Below, one piece after another: positions 46,274 through 57,675 of a DNA stretch of 64,000 nt. Source of the DNA: Pontederia crassipes (taxonomy: Eukaryota; Streptophyta; Magnoliopsida; Commelinales; Pontederiaceae); NCBI GenBank assembly GCA_030549335.1, contig JAUKPH010000027.1, positions 62,001-126,000 on the forward strand, written 5' to 3'. Under the pieces are notes generated by a model. The model was not told where the DNA came from. It searched no databases and worked only from the letters and a program-made list of their open reading frames with translations. Numbering within the stretch: the first letter of the stretch is position 1; each line of letters starts with the position of its first letter. Position numbers and translations under genes: made by a program.

Positions 46274-46499
46274 ATTCAACCTTAAACAGAGCAAATTTTG
46301 AATCTCATATCTTGATATGTCCATATAACAAACCCAAAAATTGACCTAGCTCTTGTAGACCTCCACTATACACTCATGCCAACCAATATTTAAGGAAATT
46401 TGCTGCAACTATAACATATATTTTTAATATTTCAGGTAACTTAGATATTTGGATATAAGACAATACCTTAGCAAGATAGGATTATTTTTCAGATGAGAT

Positions 46500-47300
46500 T
46501 GAATCCTTCCTTGTTGGGAAAGTTGCAACATCATGCAATGAAATTGTTCTTGCATCTCAGCCTTCACAGCTTCAATGCGCTCATCCTTTTCATTCTTGCT
46601 GTAGTTCTAAACGTATTTCTTCATGCACTTCTACTCACATTTTTTTATAAATTATATTCCATTGTTGCTTCTAAAAAGAGTCACCTAGTCAATGGGATGT
46701 AACATTATCAGTTTTCAGCATTGCATAAAAACTATTTCATTGCAAATTATTTCTTCACACACATCTTCCTGTACTTCCACCATACAAGTTTCAAAGGATG
46801 CTCTATAATTGGTATGGAACCTGAAGTATGCTTCATAATTTCACCATTTTTCTCAATCAATCTATTTTGTTTTGTAGCTATAGATTTTTGTTGCCATGCG
46901 TGTTGTACCCGTATATCAACCATAGAATTCCAATAATCTTGTCGTAATTAACCATGAAGGACCAACACCTTTTATTTCTCCAATATGTGATTTTTTGGTG
47001 TTTCTCTAATACCTTAACTCATGCATGATACAATGTCGAAGCATAAATATTCCTACATTTCTAAAAGAAAGCATCTTTAATGCAATTAGTTGCTTGATTG
47101 CAAATAAAACTATCCTGTAAATTCATTATAAAACTAAAATTAGAAAATAAAGAAATTCAAATATTTTTTATATCAATCTATGTTAGTACCTCGAACTCAT
47201 TCCACATAATTTGACGAATATTTTTAGTCACCATTTTCCAAACTATCCAAGGCTCATCAATATTCGGCTTTTATGATTGTGCTAATAATTCGGGTGACTT
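46500..47300 (-). pseudogene. CACTA Transposase_24-like relic, copy B
   Basis: Homologous to the relic at 14690-15945, with the same segment order on the minus strand (around 46800-46980 and 47190-47250). It lies in the continuation of the CACTA element beyond the gypsy insertion. Confidence 0.72.
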
Positions 47301-47559
47301 CATTCGGAAGAAAGCTAAAGAATACAAGAAAATTTTTAAAAACAATAACATAAAAATCTGATTATACTTTTAAAATATAACTGCATGGTGTCTTCTATCT
47401 TCTTATGCTCTTCCTCTTTTTTATCTGCTTCTCTTTCATCTTCTTCAAAATTCCCCTTATCCACAGAAATATTTGAATCATCAAGTTCAACTATTGGTCC
47501 AATTAAAATTGGATTTGACATATTATCCTCTCGATAATAACCATCAAAAGTACCAAATC

Positions 47560-48250
47560 TCCATCTTCAACATCATATGAAGGAATATCAATTCTTCCTC
47601 AAGACCTTGTTTTGTAAACAATCCACCAATCTCTTCTTTCATGATTTTCAAATGGTAAAACTATTTCAGTCATATAAAGTGAATATACTTGTTGAATTAA
47701 TACAAAAGGTCTGTTCGTAGATAGTTTCCATGTGTGCACTTTTAGTTTATTAATCATTAAACGAACCAATCACACTTAAATAAAATAGTTGAATTTCTTT
47801 TACTCGAGTAATGCAAGTCCACTATCTCAATCAATAAGCCATAATAATGCTCATTGTAACAACTCCCTTTTATGCAAATACAGCTATTCATAGTCTTTTT
47901 TTCTCGACCGTGATGAATGTCAAATAAGAATCCATTCATAAAATATCCTTTATAACATTAAATGATACATGATAGGCCTCATGTTATATCCATGATTCTT
48001 TTGTCCACTTGAGTCATATTCTTAGTGAACTATATACAAAAAAAACAATTATATTGTACAATTGATTATAGAAGGAATGCAAAGCATTTCCTACTTACAT
48101 ATTCTTTCAACCAATTTGCAAACTGACCCTCATGGAGCCTTTCTCTTTGCTCATCAGTAATACGAGGATTTAATTGATACAATATTTCATTATGAATCCT
48201 AAAATTGTACGATTTTCAAAAGTTAGTATACAACATCATTCTAATTCTAA
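47560..48250 (-). pseudogene. CACTA transposase remnant, DUF4216 region
   Basis: Minus-strand text HNEILYQLNPRITDEQRERL and HEGQFANWLKEY is followed, after an intron-like gap, by GFLFDIHHGREKKTMNS. YYGLLIEIVDLHYSS and ILFKCDWFV come next, then KLKVHTWKLSTNRPFVL and QQVYSLY. The order HxxxFxxWxK..., YYG.L.EI.EL, LFKCDW and DPFVL..Q..QV-like text is the signature of the C-terminal half of plant En/Spm TNP2 proteins. Confidence 0.82.
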
Positions 48251-48259
48251 TTCATAATC

Positions 48260-48680
48260 CTAATTCTAATTCATAATCCTTAATGTATGGCTTGACTTCA
48301 GTGTATTCAATAAAATATAGACATGTGCACCATCCATCTCAACATCAAATATCATTCTTCTTGTACCACCATCAAATGGTCGATCAGGATGGCAAAAAAA
48401 TAGAGTCGCCCCAATGAAAACATCACCACCATCATCATTTCTAGGTACTTAGAGTCAAATTTGTTCGAACACTTAGCTCAAATGAGCAAAATGTTGAAAT
48501 CTTTTGAATGATGTATGCCTCACAAATAAGTCCTTCAACATGTCTTATATTCTTCACTTTTTTTTTCAAGTTTTGCATGTACCTGAAAAATATTATTTAT
48601 CATATTTAAATACTTAAAACTAAATCCAAGCAATCATTAGATTTATGTACTTACGATTCAAATGGATACAGATATTGGAA
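48260..48680 (-). pseudogene. CACTA transposase remnant, DUF4218 region
   Basis: The minus strand reads QYLYPFES, an intron-like gap, then YMQNLKKKVKNIRHVEGLIC and EAYIIQKISTFCSFEL. This matches the DUF4218 pattern RWMYPFERYM..LK.YV.N.A.PEGSI.E.Y...E..TFCS. Farther left comes a segment with FHPDRPFDGG-like text. The preceding catalytic Transposase_21 domain is not present to the right. Confidence 0.82.
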
Positions 48681-48748
48681 AAGCCACCAACTTTAGAATA
48701 ATCTTAGCATATTAATTTATCTCTCAGCACTAGCATGACACTACAAAG

Positions 48749-49624
48749 AAATAAAAAAAAAGGAACAGACAAGGTACTCAGGCACGTTTGATGTCTCCAT
48801 TTATAGATCCACCTCCCTCCTCACAACCACCACCATCATTGATCATAGTGAATTATTCATAAAAAAAGCAGCAGTGTAGCAAAAATTAGCTGTCAAACCA
48901 TATCCACCGGTGCCATGATGCACTAATGCTCCACAAAGAAGGAGAAAGAAAGAAAGGAAAAAAATTAGGAAGAGAAAATCAAGGGGTCAAATTACGAAGA
49001 GAAGATTGGAGAAGAGATTAGCAACATACCAGTTACGAAGATCAAGCGATGTTCCTCTACCAGGGAAGAGCAAAAAGACATCCCTCTGCCAGAGGAGGAG
49101 ATAAGGGAGAACATTTAGGAAGACCGATGGGTCAAATTAGGAAGAAGGGATTGGAAAAGACACGAGAAACATACTGCGATGTTCCTATGTCAGAGGAAGA
49201 ACAAGCGGCATTCCTCTGCCCAAGGAGAAGCAGATCGAGCAGACCGAGTAGAGTGTGACCTAAAAAAATGAAACTAGGCTAGGGTTTTGTGTTTTTATTT
49301 TTCTACTAAAATTTTTGTGATTAGTTAGTTAGTGTACAAATGTTAAATAGTACTGACAAATTAGTGATGGATTTATTTGTGATGAATTAAGATTATTCAT
49401 TTATTAGACACAATTTTATTTAGTTAAATAAGTCATTACAAAGCTGACACAAATTGACACAAATGTTGTGATAGTTTTGTGACGGATACTTCAGTTCCCT
49501 CGCAAATTTGACACAAAAATTTAAAGAAAAATTAGAAGATTGATCCATCACAATTATGTAACTACTTCATCATGTTTTGTGATGATTATTTTCTGTTACT
49601 TAAAGCTATATTTTTCTTGTAGTG
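48749..49624 (-). other. 5' terminal region of the CACTA element
   Basis: Between the DUF4218 remnant and the right end lie non-coding text and a subterminal zone (49290-49610). That zone is dense in GTGATGGAT, TTTGTGA and TGACACAAA motifs on both strands, as expected for transposase-binding repeats. CACTACAAAG at 48749 resembles another terminus, so a smaller nested element is possible, but its flanks do not match. The open frame on the plus strand at 49049-49258 is not believed. Confidence 0.55.
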
Positions 49625-49679
49625 CTAGAAGCATCAATGTGTTATACATATTGGCTAATTTGTTGACCATGATAATGAC

Positions 49680-50210
49680 TATGAACTTAAAACCACTAGA
49701 GAGAAATGCTAAGTTTATAAATACAAAGATGATGTTCCTAATGAATTGAGCTTTTACAAAATTATTCAGAATGTCAAATTTTATATGGTATAGTTCAAAT
49801 CTCGTCTTAAAAAATTTCTCTTTCACTTATCCCCGACTAGACTAGTTCAAATTTGTCCACTATCAATATGTGAAGTTAAGTGCTAAGATTATAAATATAA
49901 AATTGTTTCACTTCTTAACCGCTTAAGCTTCTAAGAAAAACTTTCTACACATCAAATTTCACTAAACAAAACACAAGCCCTTCTTTCTTAGTTTTTGGAC
50001 CATCAAATTTTACTTTTTATATCTTATTTTTTTTCCCCCAACTTTGATTTGTACCGAACATCATTTTTTTAAAAAATAAGTTTTTCCCCATATTGCTATA
50101 TCTTTGGATAATTAACATGACATTCATTCTCTCTTCTTCCATACTGAAATTCTGAAAAGATATTCACTAAAACTATAAAAAAAAGTCTCATTTATAGTTT
50201 AATAATATAA
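49680..50210. repeat. Diverged copy D of the gene-end flank
   Basis: The words ACTTAAAACCACTAGAGAGAA, TTTTTGGACCATCAAATTTTAC, TTTTTATATCTTATT and CATTCTCTCTTCTTCCATACT match the upstream flank of the gene-end fragment (10170-10345, 35085-35300) in the same order but with much divergence. The exon itself is not recognisable here. Confidence 0.6.
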
Positions 50211-51024
50211 TTCATTAAATTTTGCCATCGCCTCATGGGATAAGTCCATATATACTAATTTCTAAATATCACCGTATTCTATTGCACATGTTGCCAATTA
50301 AATTTCGTTAAAAAATGTTTACTCCAGCTAATATATCATAAATAAGAGGGTTAATACACATATGTTATTCATTGCCCAGTACATATACTTGTCTATTTAG
50401 GACTCAGTGATATATTGGATATCTAGAAGTTGTCAAAGGACTAAAAGATCCATGAATCAGAAAATATTCTTCATTGAGACACCTCACAAACAGTGGAGGG
50501 TCTATGTGGTCTTGGGTGGGTCAGTTGACCCCACAAAAACATTATCATATTTATTATATATATATATATAATACTATATGTATATATTGATAAGTTACAT
50601 AGAATTAATAATTTTCTTATTTAAAGCTAACAAAATTTATAAATAATTTCACATAAACAATTTTCGTATTCTTGATCAACATTAAGTGCAAAATATGATT
50701 GTATTGTCCTGAAACTAATTTGGTTTTTTTCTCTTTAATTATATCATATACTTTTTCCTCTTTGGAAATCATTTCTCTTTTTTATTTAAAAAAACATGAA
50801 AATGCAGAAAAGAACTATTGGATGATAAATTATTCGTCACTGAAGAAATATCTTATTAGTACTATTTTGTTTTAGTGATTTCCATTAGTCTATTTTTTTA
50901 ACATTATTGTTAGTTAATGATCTGAAACAAAAGTCAACAGTATCTTTTTTATATAATTATGAATTCAATGCCATTTTTTTAGATGACGTAATTTATTGAT
51001 TTAACATTTTTTTGTTGTTTATTT
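50211..51024. other. AT-rich decayed sequence
   Basis: No gene. A (TA)n run lies at 50555-50575. TTTACTCCAGCTAATAT near 50325 recurs at 59088 (CTTACTCCAGCTAATAT) with diverged flanks, a further dispersed repeat. Confidence 0.5.
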
Positions 51025-51210
51025 TTAAAATTTATAATTTAGTTTCATTGTTATTGTGAGAAAAGAGTAAGTGTTTTTAGTTTGCACCGATGGCTCATAG
51101 GGTCTTAGATCCACAAACGGGATCGACACTCCACATGTAAGCTCACCATAAATATAATCTCTGAAGTTTGCTACTGCACCGAGATGAAGAAGGCTTCCAC
51201 CAGCGCTCAA
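51025..51210 (-). pseudogene. Possible exon fragment of unknown gene
   Basis: Minus-strand text SAGGSLLHLGAVANFRDYIY, then GELTCGVSIPFVDLRPYEPS looks more protein-like than its AT-rich surroundings. I do not recognise the family. It has no visible neighbouring exon and could be chance. A protein search would decide. Confidence 0.25.
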
Positions 51211-52748
51211 GAAAAAAAGAAGCAGGGGGATGGAAATAAGTTGATTCGATTAATTTTTTTATTTAATTTGGCTTAGTTTATTATTAAAATAAGATAGATT
51301 GAAAAATGAAAAAGTTTATTTTCTTAAAGAGGCTTGACTTATTAATAATTAACCTAATCTTATAATTAATCAGGCCAAAATTTATTTTATATAGAATTTA
51401 AAAAATAAAAATATTCATTCATCTTTTAAATATCCAATTTTGAACTTAATATTACTATTTTTATTATTTGTTCAAAAAAAAATAGTGGTGTCTCTTTTAT
51501 TTAGTTCATATTTATTAATTTTTAATAAATAATATTTATCATATTTAACATATCATATAAAAATATATTTTCCTTGACAGATGAATAAGCTAAGTTAGAC
51601 ATTAAAAATTAATGGAACAAATAGCTTATATTACTTATGTTCTTGCCTTATTATAGGTCAGCTTAAATATTTTTATTTTCTAACTGATTTAATTTGTAGG
51701 TGAAAGTTTTGCTTGTACTAACTCATGTCCAATCCTATGCTTAATTAAGTTGGACAAATGATTAATTTGTCATTAAATAAATATAAGGCATAACTATTAC
51801 ATCGGCAATGAAATATATCATTTTTTTTTCTTTAGCTTGCTTTAGTGAGAGATTATATGAGTTTGAATAAAAATAATATTTTTCCTACCGATAGAAATAA
51901 ATGGCGAAATGGTCGAGTGCCTTTTTTCCTAAGAAATATCATATTTGCCCCCGAAAAAATCAGTGATCACACTGAAATTTTTTTTGAGAAATAAAAGTGG
52001 CATGTGATAAATTTTATTTTCACATAAAAAATTATTATTTCATCAAATATCAAAGCCGTGTTTGGTTGGGAAACCAAACTAAAATCGCGACTTAGTTCTA
52101 GTCTAATTCTTAAACGCGGCAAGAGGTCACGTGACTTCGACTTCAACGTTCTGATTTCATGCTTTCGATGGAATCGGAGCTAAGAGAAACTAAGTTTTTT
52201 TTAGTGACCTTTTTTTGTATTTGTTTTTTTTTCTTTTTTTTCTATTTTTCTCTCTCACACACACCTTACCCCTTTAAAATAATTTATATTATATATAAAA
52301 TACTTATAATAAAATATTAATATAATATTATTTATTAATTATTATTTTATTAAAAATTTTAATATTTCATTAATTATAATCAATTTCAAAAAATGAGTTT
52401 ATATTTGAATATTATATTTCGTTAACAAAAGTTTTTCCATAAAAATTCAAATTTTAATTTTATTAGTAATAAAATTATACTTTATAATAATAATTTTTAA
52501 TTTAAAATTCACCAAAAATTCGTCTATCACATCAATTTTTTTCTATCACATCAATTCTCTAATTCCTCATCATTATGTTCCGCTCCATCCAAATACACTT
52601 CGAACTAATATATCAATCCAACTATTCATCGAAAACTTAGGAAGAACTACGGTTCCATTTCTGAGTGCAGCCTAAGAGTAGAATGTCACTGTTTGGATCA
52701 ATTTACGAGACATTGAGACATTGAGATACATTCTCCAAATAATGGTTT
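51211..52748. other. AT-rich decayed sequence with a MITE-like copy
   Basis: No coding region. Between about 52060 (GCCGTGTTTGGTTGGG) and 52680 (GAGTGCAGCC) lies a relative of the 737-bp element at 34168, in inverse orientation. It shares CCTCATCATTATGTTCC and ATCACATCAATT words. Its exact target duplication is unclear. Confidence 0.5.
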
Positions 52749-54170
52749 TGTAATAACTCAAAAAAAAACCACAAGAATTGGAAACGGTCACCCAATTAGT
52801 GGGATTAATGATCCCAAAAAATCAGGAAAAGCAAAACCGTGACAATAATGAGTGGGAAAAGAAAAATAATGAGAATAAAAATAGGATCAGATCTAATTTG
52901 ATGGAACAACACCCTCATCTTAGCAAGAAACCAAATCCTCCTAGGAATCTTCTATAGGCAATCCCCCGAACGTACCATTGCTAGAAAATACTCCCGGTTT
53001 GCATCTAATAAGGGGCTTTCAGGTGTGATCCCTCTCTGCATTTCCCTTTCCGGCGACATCCCCTCACGTCTCATCGTTCTCTCGGCTTTCCTATAGGAGA
53101 AGGTCATCCAAGGGAGGAGACATCGACGTAGGGTGATCTCAAGGAAGTGCATCATCGGTAATCCAGACGACCCAGCAAGAGGTGAGTGAATCGAAATCAC
53201 CTTGTATAACTATAAATAGGTTCTGATTAGAACTCTACTGTAATTGATCCTACTAATGAATCAAGTCAAATGATCCAACGAATGCAAGCCATGAATAGAT
53301 CCGTTTTTCCTTTCTGATTTTGAAATTGCATATTGCTTGCTTATAGGAAATTTGTTTCTGTTTGTCGGCCGTGTTTCGATGATTGTTGTGATGTAGTAAT
53401 GCATCTAGGATAGTATCTATGAATTCTGCATGATTTGTATTGAAATCGACCATCGAACCCTGCCATCACGGCCGTGACCTTCCCTTCATGGTTGTGCCAC
53501 TTCCAATACGCCTATGTACATAGCCAATACAACCATGCTATTCCCTCGGAACGCCCATGCCATCCTCCTGACACGCTCGTGCCATAAGATCGTAGATTGT
53601 TAAACCATAGATCGACCGATCCTTTGAATCGGTCGACCGCCCACACACACAGGCACGCTCGTGTCGTGACTTGGTCAAGTAAATTCGACTAACTATAAAC
53701 CCGATCGACCGGCATCCTTTTGTTATATTGTTAGTGGATAGACTGAAACGGCCGACCGACCTCATGCCTAGGCGTGCCTGTGACATCTTACAGGCACGCC
53801 CGTGCCAAACCCTCTAATACTAGACTTCACGAGCATGCCCGTGCCACATGATAAGGCCAGGTTAGTAATGGTGTTGAGTTAGAGTGTCGACTAGAAAGCA
53901 TATGAACTACAGGGTCTATTTAGTTGTTTATTTTCCTTCCGCATTTATGGACTCATGATGTAAAATTATATGATATTCATTAGAGATGATGTAGCCATTT
54001 TCTAGACTTTCGTAGTAAATATCATTCTTCTTTATTTTTATTCTTTCTTCCGCTAATGTGTCTTAGTTATTGATTGAGACTTGGACAACAAGATGATCAA
54101 TGTCATAGTGTTTGTAGCGCTCTCAGGTTGGTTTTCACCATGTGACGTGGGTCGATTTGGGGGCGTTACA
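52749..54170 (+). repeat. Gypsy solo LTR, 1422 bp
   Basis: Ends TGTAATAACTC and GGGGGCGTTACA, with flanks GGTTT (52744-52748) and GATTT (54171-54175), which may be a target duplication with one mutation. TATA box CTATAAATAGG at 53210-53220. From 53460 to 53850 it holds both CGGCCGTGA and CGGTCGACCG-type near-palindromes. No internal sequence is attached. Confidence 0.85.
53210..53220 (+). promoter_or_regulatory. TATA box of the solo LTR
   Basis: CTATAAATAGG, about 460 bp into the LTR. Confidence 0.65.
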
Positions 54171-54839
54171 GATTTAATCCGAATAATATGTCATAAACTA
54201 TATGGTGAATACTAATATGTCACTACAAGAAAACTGTTGAATATTGACGGCAACTAGCATCACAAATCCAAAAGATGATACATCAACGTCAATAATGTCT
54301 CAGTGGAGAAGACATTTGGTCGACAAAATGAGATGCTAACTGCCTCATATAGCTTCAATTTAACATCGCATTGACATTACAAGATGTCGACGCTAAATGC
54401 GGCGCCATCGAGATGCTACTTCGCTGTTATTATCACGCATGAAAATGAGAAAATGTGCAGTAGATTATAATGTTATATTCTTAATCATGAAATTATGAGT
54501 ATTGACCTAAGTGACATGATTTCTTATAAAAATTAAATTATTTTTTTAGCACCACCATAAAGACAATGGCGTCGATGTAGCATCAACATAGTGTCACGCC
54601 ACATGTCGGCAACGGCGCCAATTGGCGTCTCTTTAGCGATGGACAACTTGTTGACGCTAATGTAGAGCCTCAACTGCGTCGATTTAGCTCTGGGACACGG
54701 TACTGACGCTAAGTTGTTGCTATTGTTCTTAGTGACTCTTTTGCGTCGCACTAGTGACGCCATGTTAAGTCGCTATTTATTTTAGCTCACTTCCTTTGAT
54801 TATACATATATACATATAGACTTATAGTTTATAAACATA

Positions 54840-54870
54840 CTTATACACACACATATGTACACACACAGAC

Positions 54871-54905
<35 letters not shown>

Positions 54906-55045
54906 AATATAGACTTATAATGTGTATATATATAGACTGAACATATGTACATATACATACATATATACATGTAATATAAACTTATAATATAAAGTAGACC
55001 TATTTGAATATAAACTTATAATATATATATATATATATATATATC
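54840..55045. repeat. AT and AC microsatellites
   Basis: (TA)n runs at 54872-54896 and 55021-55043, with ACACAC and ATACATAT words around them. Confidence 0.9.
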
Positions 55046-55589
55046 AATAGGGTCACTATAGCGTCCACTTAGCACCGCTTATATCTGTGAATCTCATCTA
55101 GAGTCACTACATTGCCAACTTAGTGTCGCATCGAATTCCATTTATTTTAATTTATTATTCGGCGCTGCAGTAGCATGCAAGTAGCGTCGCAATGTCTTGC
55201 GACGCTAAAAACTTACTTTAAATCCCTAAGTTCTTCCCTCTTTACTATTTATTGTGCTTTTACTTTCGACATTGATGGTGACAACGCCGACTGCAACCGA
55301 TGTCGAGGACGAGCTAGGACTACAATTGCCAACAACTTCCCCAACATCATCTGACCCCGTCGCCTCCTCCGGTCTCCTCCTCTGACCCCGACTGTCGCTG
55401 ACTCGTCCAACCCCGCCGGCTCGTCCAACCCTGCCGGCTCTTTCTGTGATGCCCCCACCACCTCATCTAACACCCCCTGCCGACTCCTCCGTCCCAACCG
55501 CCTCCTCCACTAACCTCTCCTACTCGTCTGACCCCCCCTGCCCCGTCCTCTCTGGCTACAACCGCCACCTCCTACTCCGACCCCGATTG

Positions 55590-56130
55590 GATGACGATCG
55601 ACATGTTATCATAGGTTATTTTTGTGTATTTAATAAATTTAAATAATCCAATTGTCTTAACTATTTTGTTAATAGTGACAATTGCTCCATCGCCAACGAG
55701 GCGTATAGCCAGACCATCGCATAGCAGACAGTCCATTGGTGGATCGTCTCGATCACATGACGCCTATCGACATGCCGCCCCATGTTATTTTTTGTGTATT
55801 TAGTAAATTTAAATACATGCAAATGTTTTAACTATTTTTTTATGGTGACAATTGCTACGCCTCCGCCGAGATTGATGGACGCTTCTCCACATTCTAGCAT
55901 CTATTCCATACGACCACGTGACTATGATCGACATATTATGCTAGGTGATATATTTATTAGTATTTTATTCATATTTTCATATAATTATATTAATCATTTC
56001 TTGATTTAATGGTGTCAGTTGCGTCACCACCGATGGGACATGCAACTGGATCGTCACATTCTGACGAGCGAACTATCATGGATCAGGCAGCGTTAGATAT
56101 CACATGGGGTGTGAACTTTACTATTGATAT
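55590..56130 (+). repeat. Tandem exon-intron units in the CACTA gene
   Basis: A unit of roughly 160-175 bp recurs. It has an exon-like part (from GTGACAATTGCT through CC.CC..G to ATCGACAT..T) and an intron-like part (GGTTATTTTTGTGTATTTA, TAAATTTAAATA, TTAACTATTTT). Landmarks repeat at about 55595, 55768 and 55929, with a weaker copy at 56010-56110. The exon parts translate as TIA.P-type, serine-, arginine- and histidine-rich text. Confidence 0.75.
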
Positions 56131-56179
56131 ATGAACTATCATTAGTTTAATTTTGTATTACACTAATGATTTATTTTGT

Positions 56180-57675
56180 ACCAAGGCCCGTCGATCATGT
56201 CACCCTCAACTACAGTGGATGATGATTCCTTTTCGACAGAAGAAGAGAGATTTCACGATAAATGGGGTGGTCAGCGTTAACAACATTGCTCAGTTGTAAG
56301 TTCAATAAGTTTTATAAATTTCTTTATAATTTTGCTTATGAACACAAAATTAATTCTTTTTATAAACTACAGAACCATTTTCATACCCATTTCTACCGTG
56401 CGGGATATCAGTGCTCTTGTCCTTTTCCACTTATCAGATGGGATAGGATCATGGAAGGATGTTCCAATTCAAGTGTGGGATGACATCTTTCTGGCTGTAT
56501 GATCTTTTTTTGTATTATATAATTTATTTTATATTATTTTTAAATTACTAACATTTATAATATTTTTTAGGAATCAAATCAGTTTCATCCAGATTTTAAT
56601 TTAGGGACGATCCGAAGAGCTTTTGATGAGGTGACTATGGAACACCTCAGAAATTGGCTATATAAGTTTCGCAAAGCCGTTGCATCCACCGGCCTCAATT
56701 TGGAACAAGACATACAAAGATGTCCGAGGCATATTAAGTGTCCAATTTGGGAGTCATTATCTAAGAAGTGGTAAATTTACATTTGAATTATTTTTATTAA
56801 ATTTATAATTTTACAAAGTCTAACTATTTGATGTTGATATAGGATGGATGAAGAATGGCAAAGAAAGTTTGTAAAGGCAAAAGTTAATAGACTTTCGAAG
56901 CCCGAGGACCATATCCAGACAGGCAGATCGATTCGATTTGATGAGCATCGACAACGCATGATAACATAGATACAAAATGGAATAATCAAACTTTTATCTT
57001 ATACTTATTTTATAAAATTTGAAATTTCATTGCTAGAGGAAAAACAATGTAGTATTGTCAATTTTTGTGCAGTCTACGTGGCCACACATAAGAGCAAAAA
57101 GACCAACAACTTGGTCATGCCCACTGTTCGTAGAGTTTTAGTAAGTATCATCACATGTTCACTTAGCTGTTCACATTAGCGTAAATGATTTTTCAAATGT
57201 GCAATGTTAAAATTTTTTAGAATGTGTATAATCAAAAGATGTCCAGAAGTACAAAGATGATCCTAGCACTCAGTCACCAAGTAATGTATCTCGAAATCAA
57301 TTCATGTTTTTAATGTTATAACACTTTGTATGTTTATATATTTGTTCTTATATAATTTATATGATATATAATGTTATATATAATTTCTCTATTTTGTAAA
57401 GGACACTACTGTTTAGGAGAAAGTGGTCAGCGAGGAGGATACCTGCATGGCTTAGGCACAACCGCTCAGGTTCCTAAGAGAAGCGGAGGATACGTAGCTA
57501 GGCGGCTCTCATCCATCCCACTTGAGCTCATGAGGGGACTCATCTCGGAGCAGCTAGCTCAACAGCTTCCTTAGCATTTGGCTCCCATCTTGTAGTCCAT
57601 CCGGACCATGCTCCAGACGCACTCAGTCCCCACAAGGCCAATGACCGAGTATGTCGACGTCGAATATTAAGAATG
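56180..57675 (+). pseudogene. Transposase_24-like gene relic inside the CACTA element
   Basis: Exon-like segments, in order on the plus strand: VDDDSFSTEEERFHDKWGGQ (56210-56275); RDISALVLFHL, then WKDVPIQVWDDIF (56400-56500); NQFHPDFNLGTIRRAFDEVT, then EHLRNWLYKFRKAV and CPIWESLSKKW (56575-56773); MDEEWQRKFVKAKVNRLSKP, then HIQTGRSIRFDEHRQRM (56843-56965). After these come VATHKSKKTNNL (57078-57115), DVQKYKDDPSTQSP (57235-57290) and GYLHGLGTTAQVPKRSGGYV (57438-57500). W...W, NR.S.....H..GS..F.EH..RM and G.LHGLG are Transposase_24 hallmarks. Introns separate the segments. Several stops suggest decay, though splicing could skip some. Confidence 0.72.

Larger units (their letters stand above)
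35607..49624 (-). mobile_element. CACTA (En/Spm) element, defective, split by a gypsy element
   Basis: The right end, reverse-complemented, is CACTACAAGAAAAA. The left end is a decayed AGCTACAAAATTTT. CTA flanks both sides (35604-35606 and 49625-49627), the three-base duplication of CACTA elements. Both subterminal regions are rich in TTTGTGAC and GTGATGGAT-type motifs. On the minus strand it carries DUF4218, DUF4216 and Transposase_24-like remnants. The main catalytic TNP2 domain is absent. Without the gypsy insert it is about 4.2 kb. It was probably mobile only with help. Confidence 0.82.

Noticed and set aside
49049-49258. A 69-codon plus-strand frame near the CACTA end
   Set aside because: It is opposite to the element's transposase strand, charged and low in complexity, with no relative seen.
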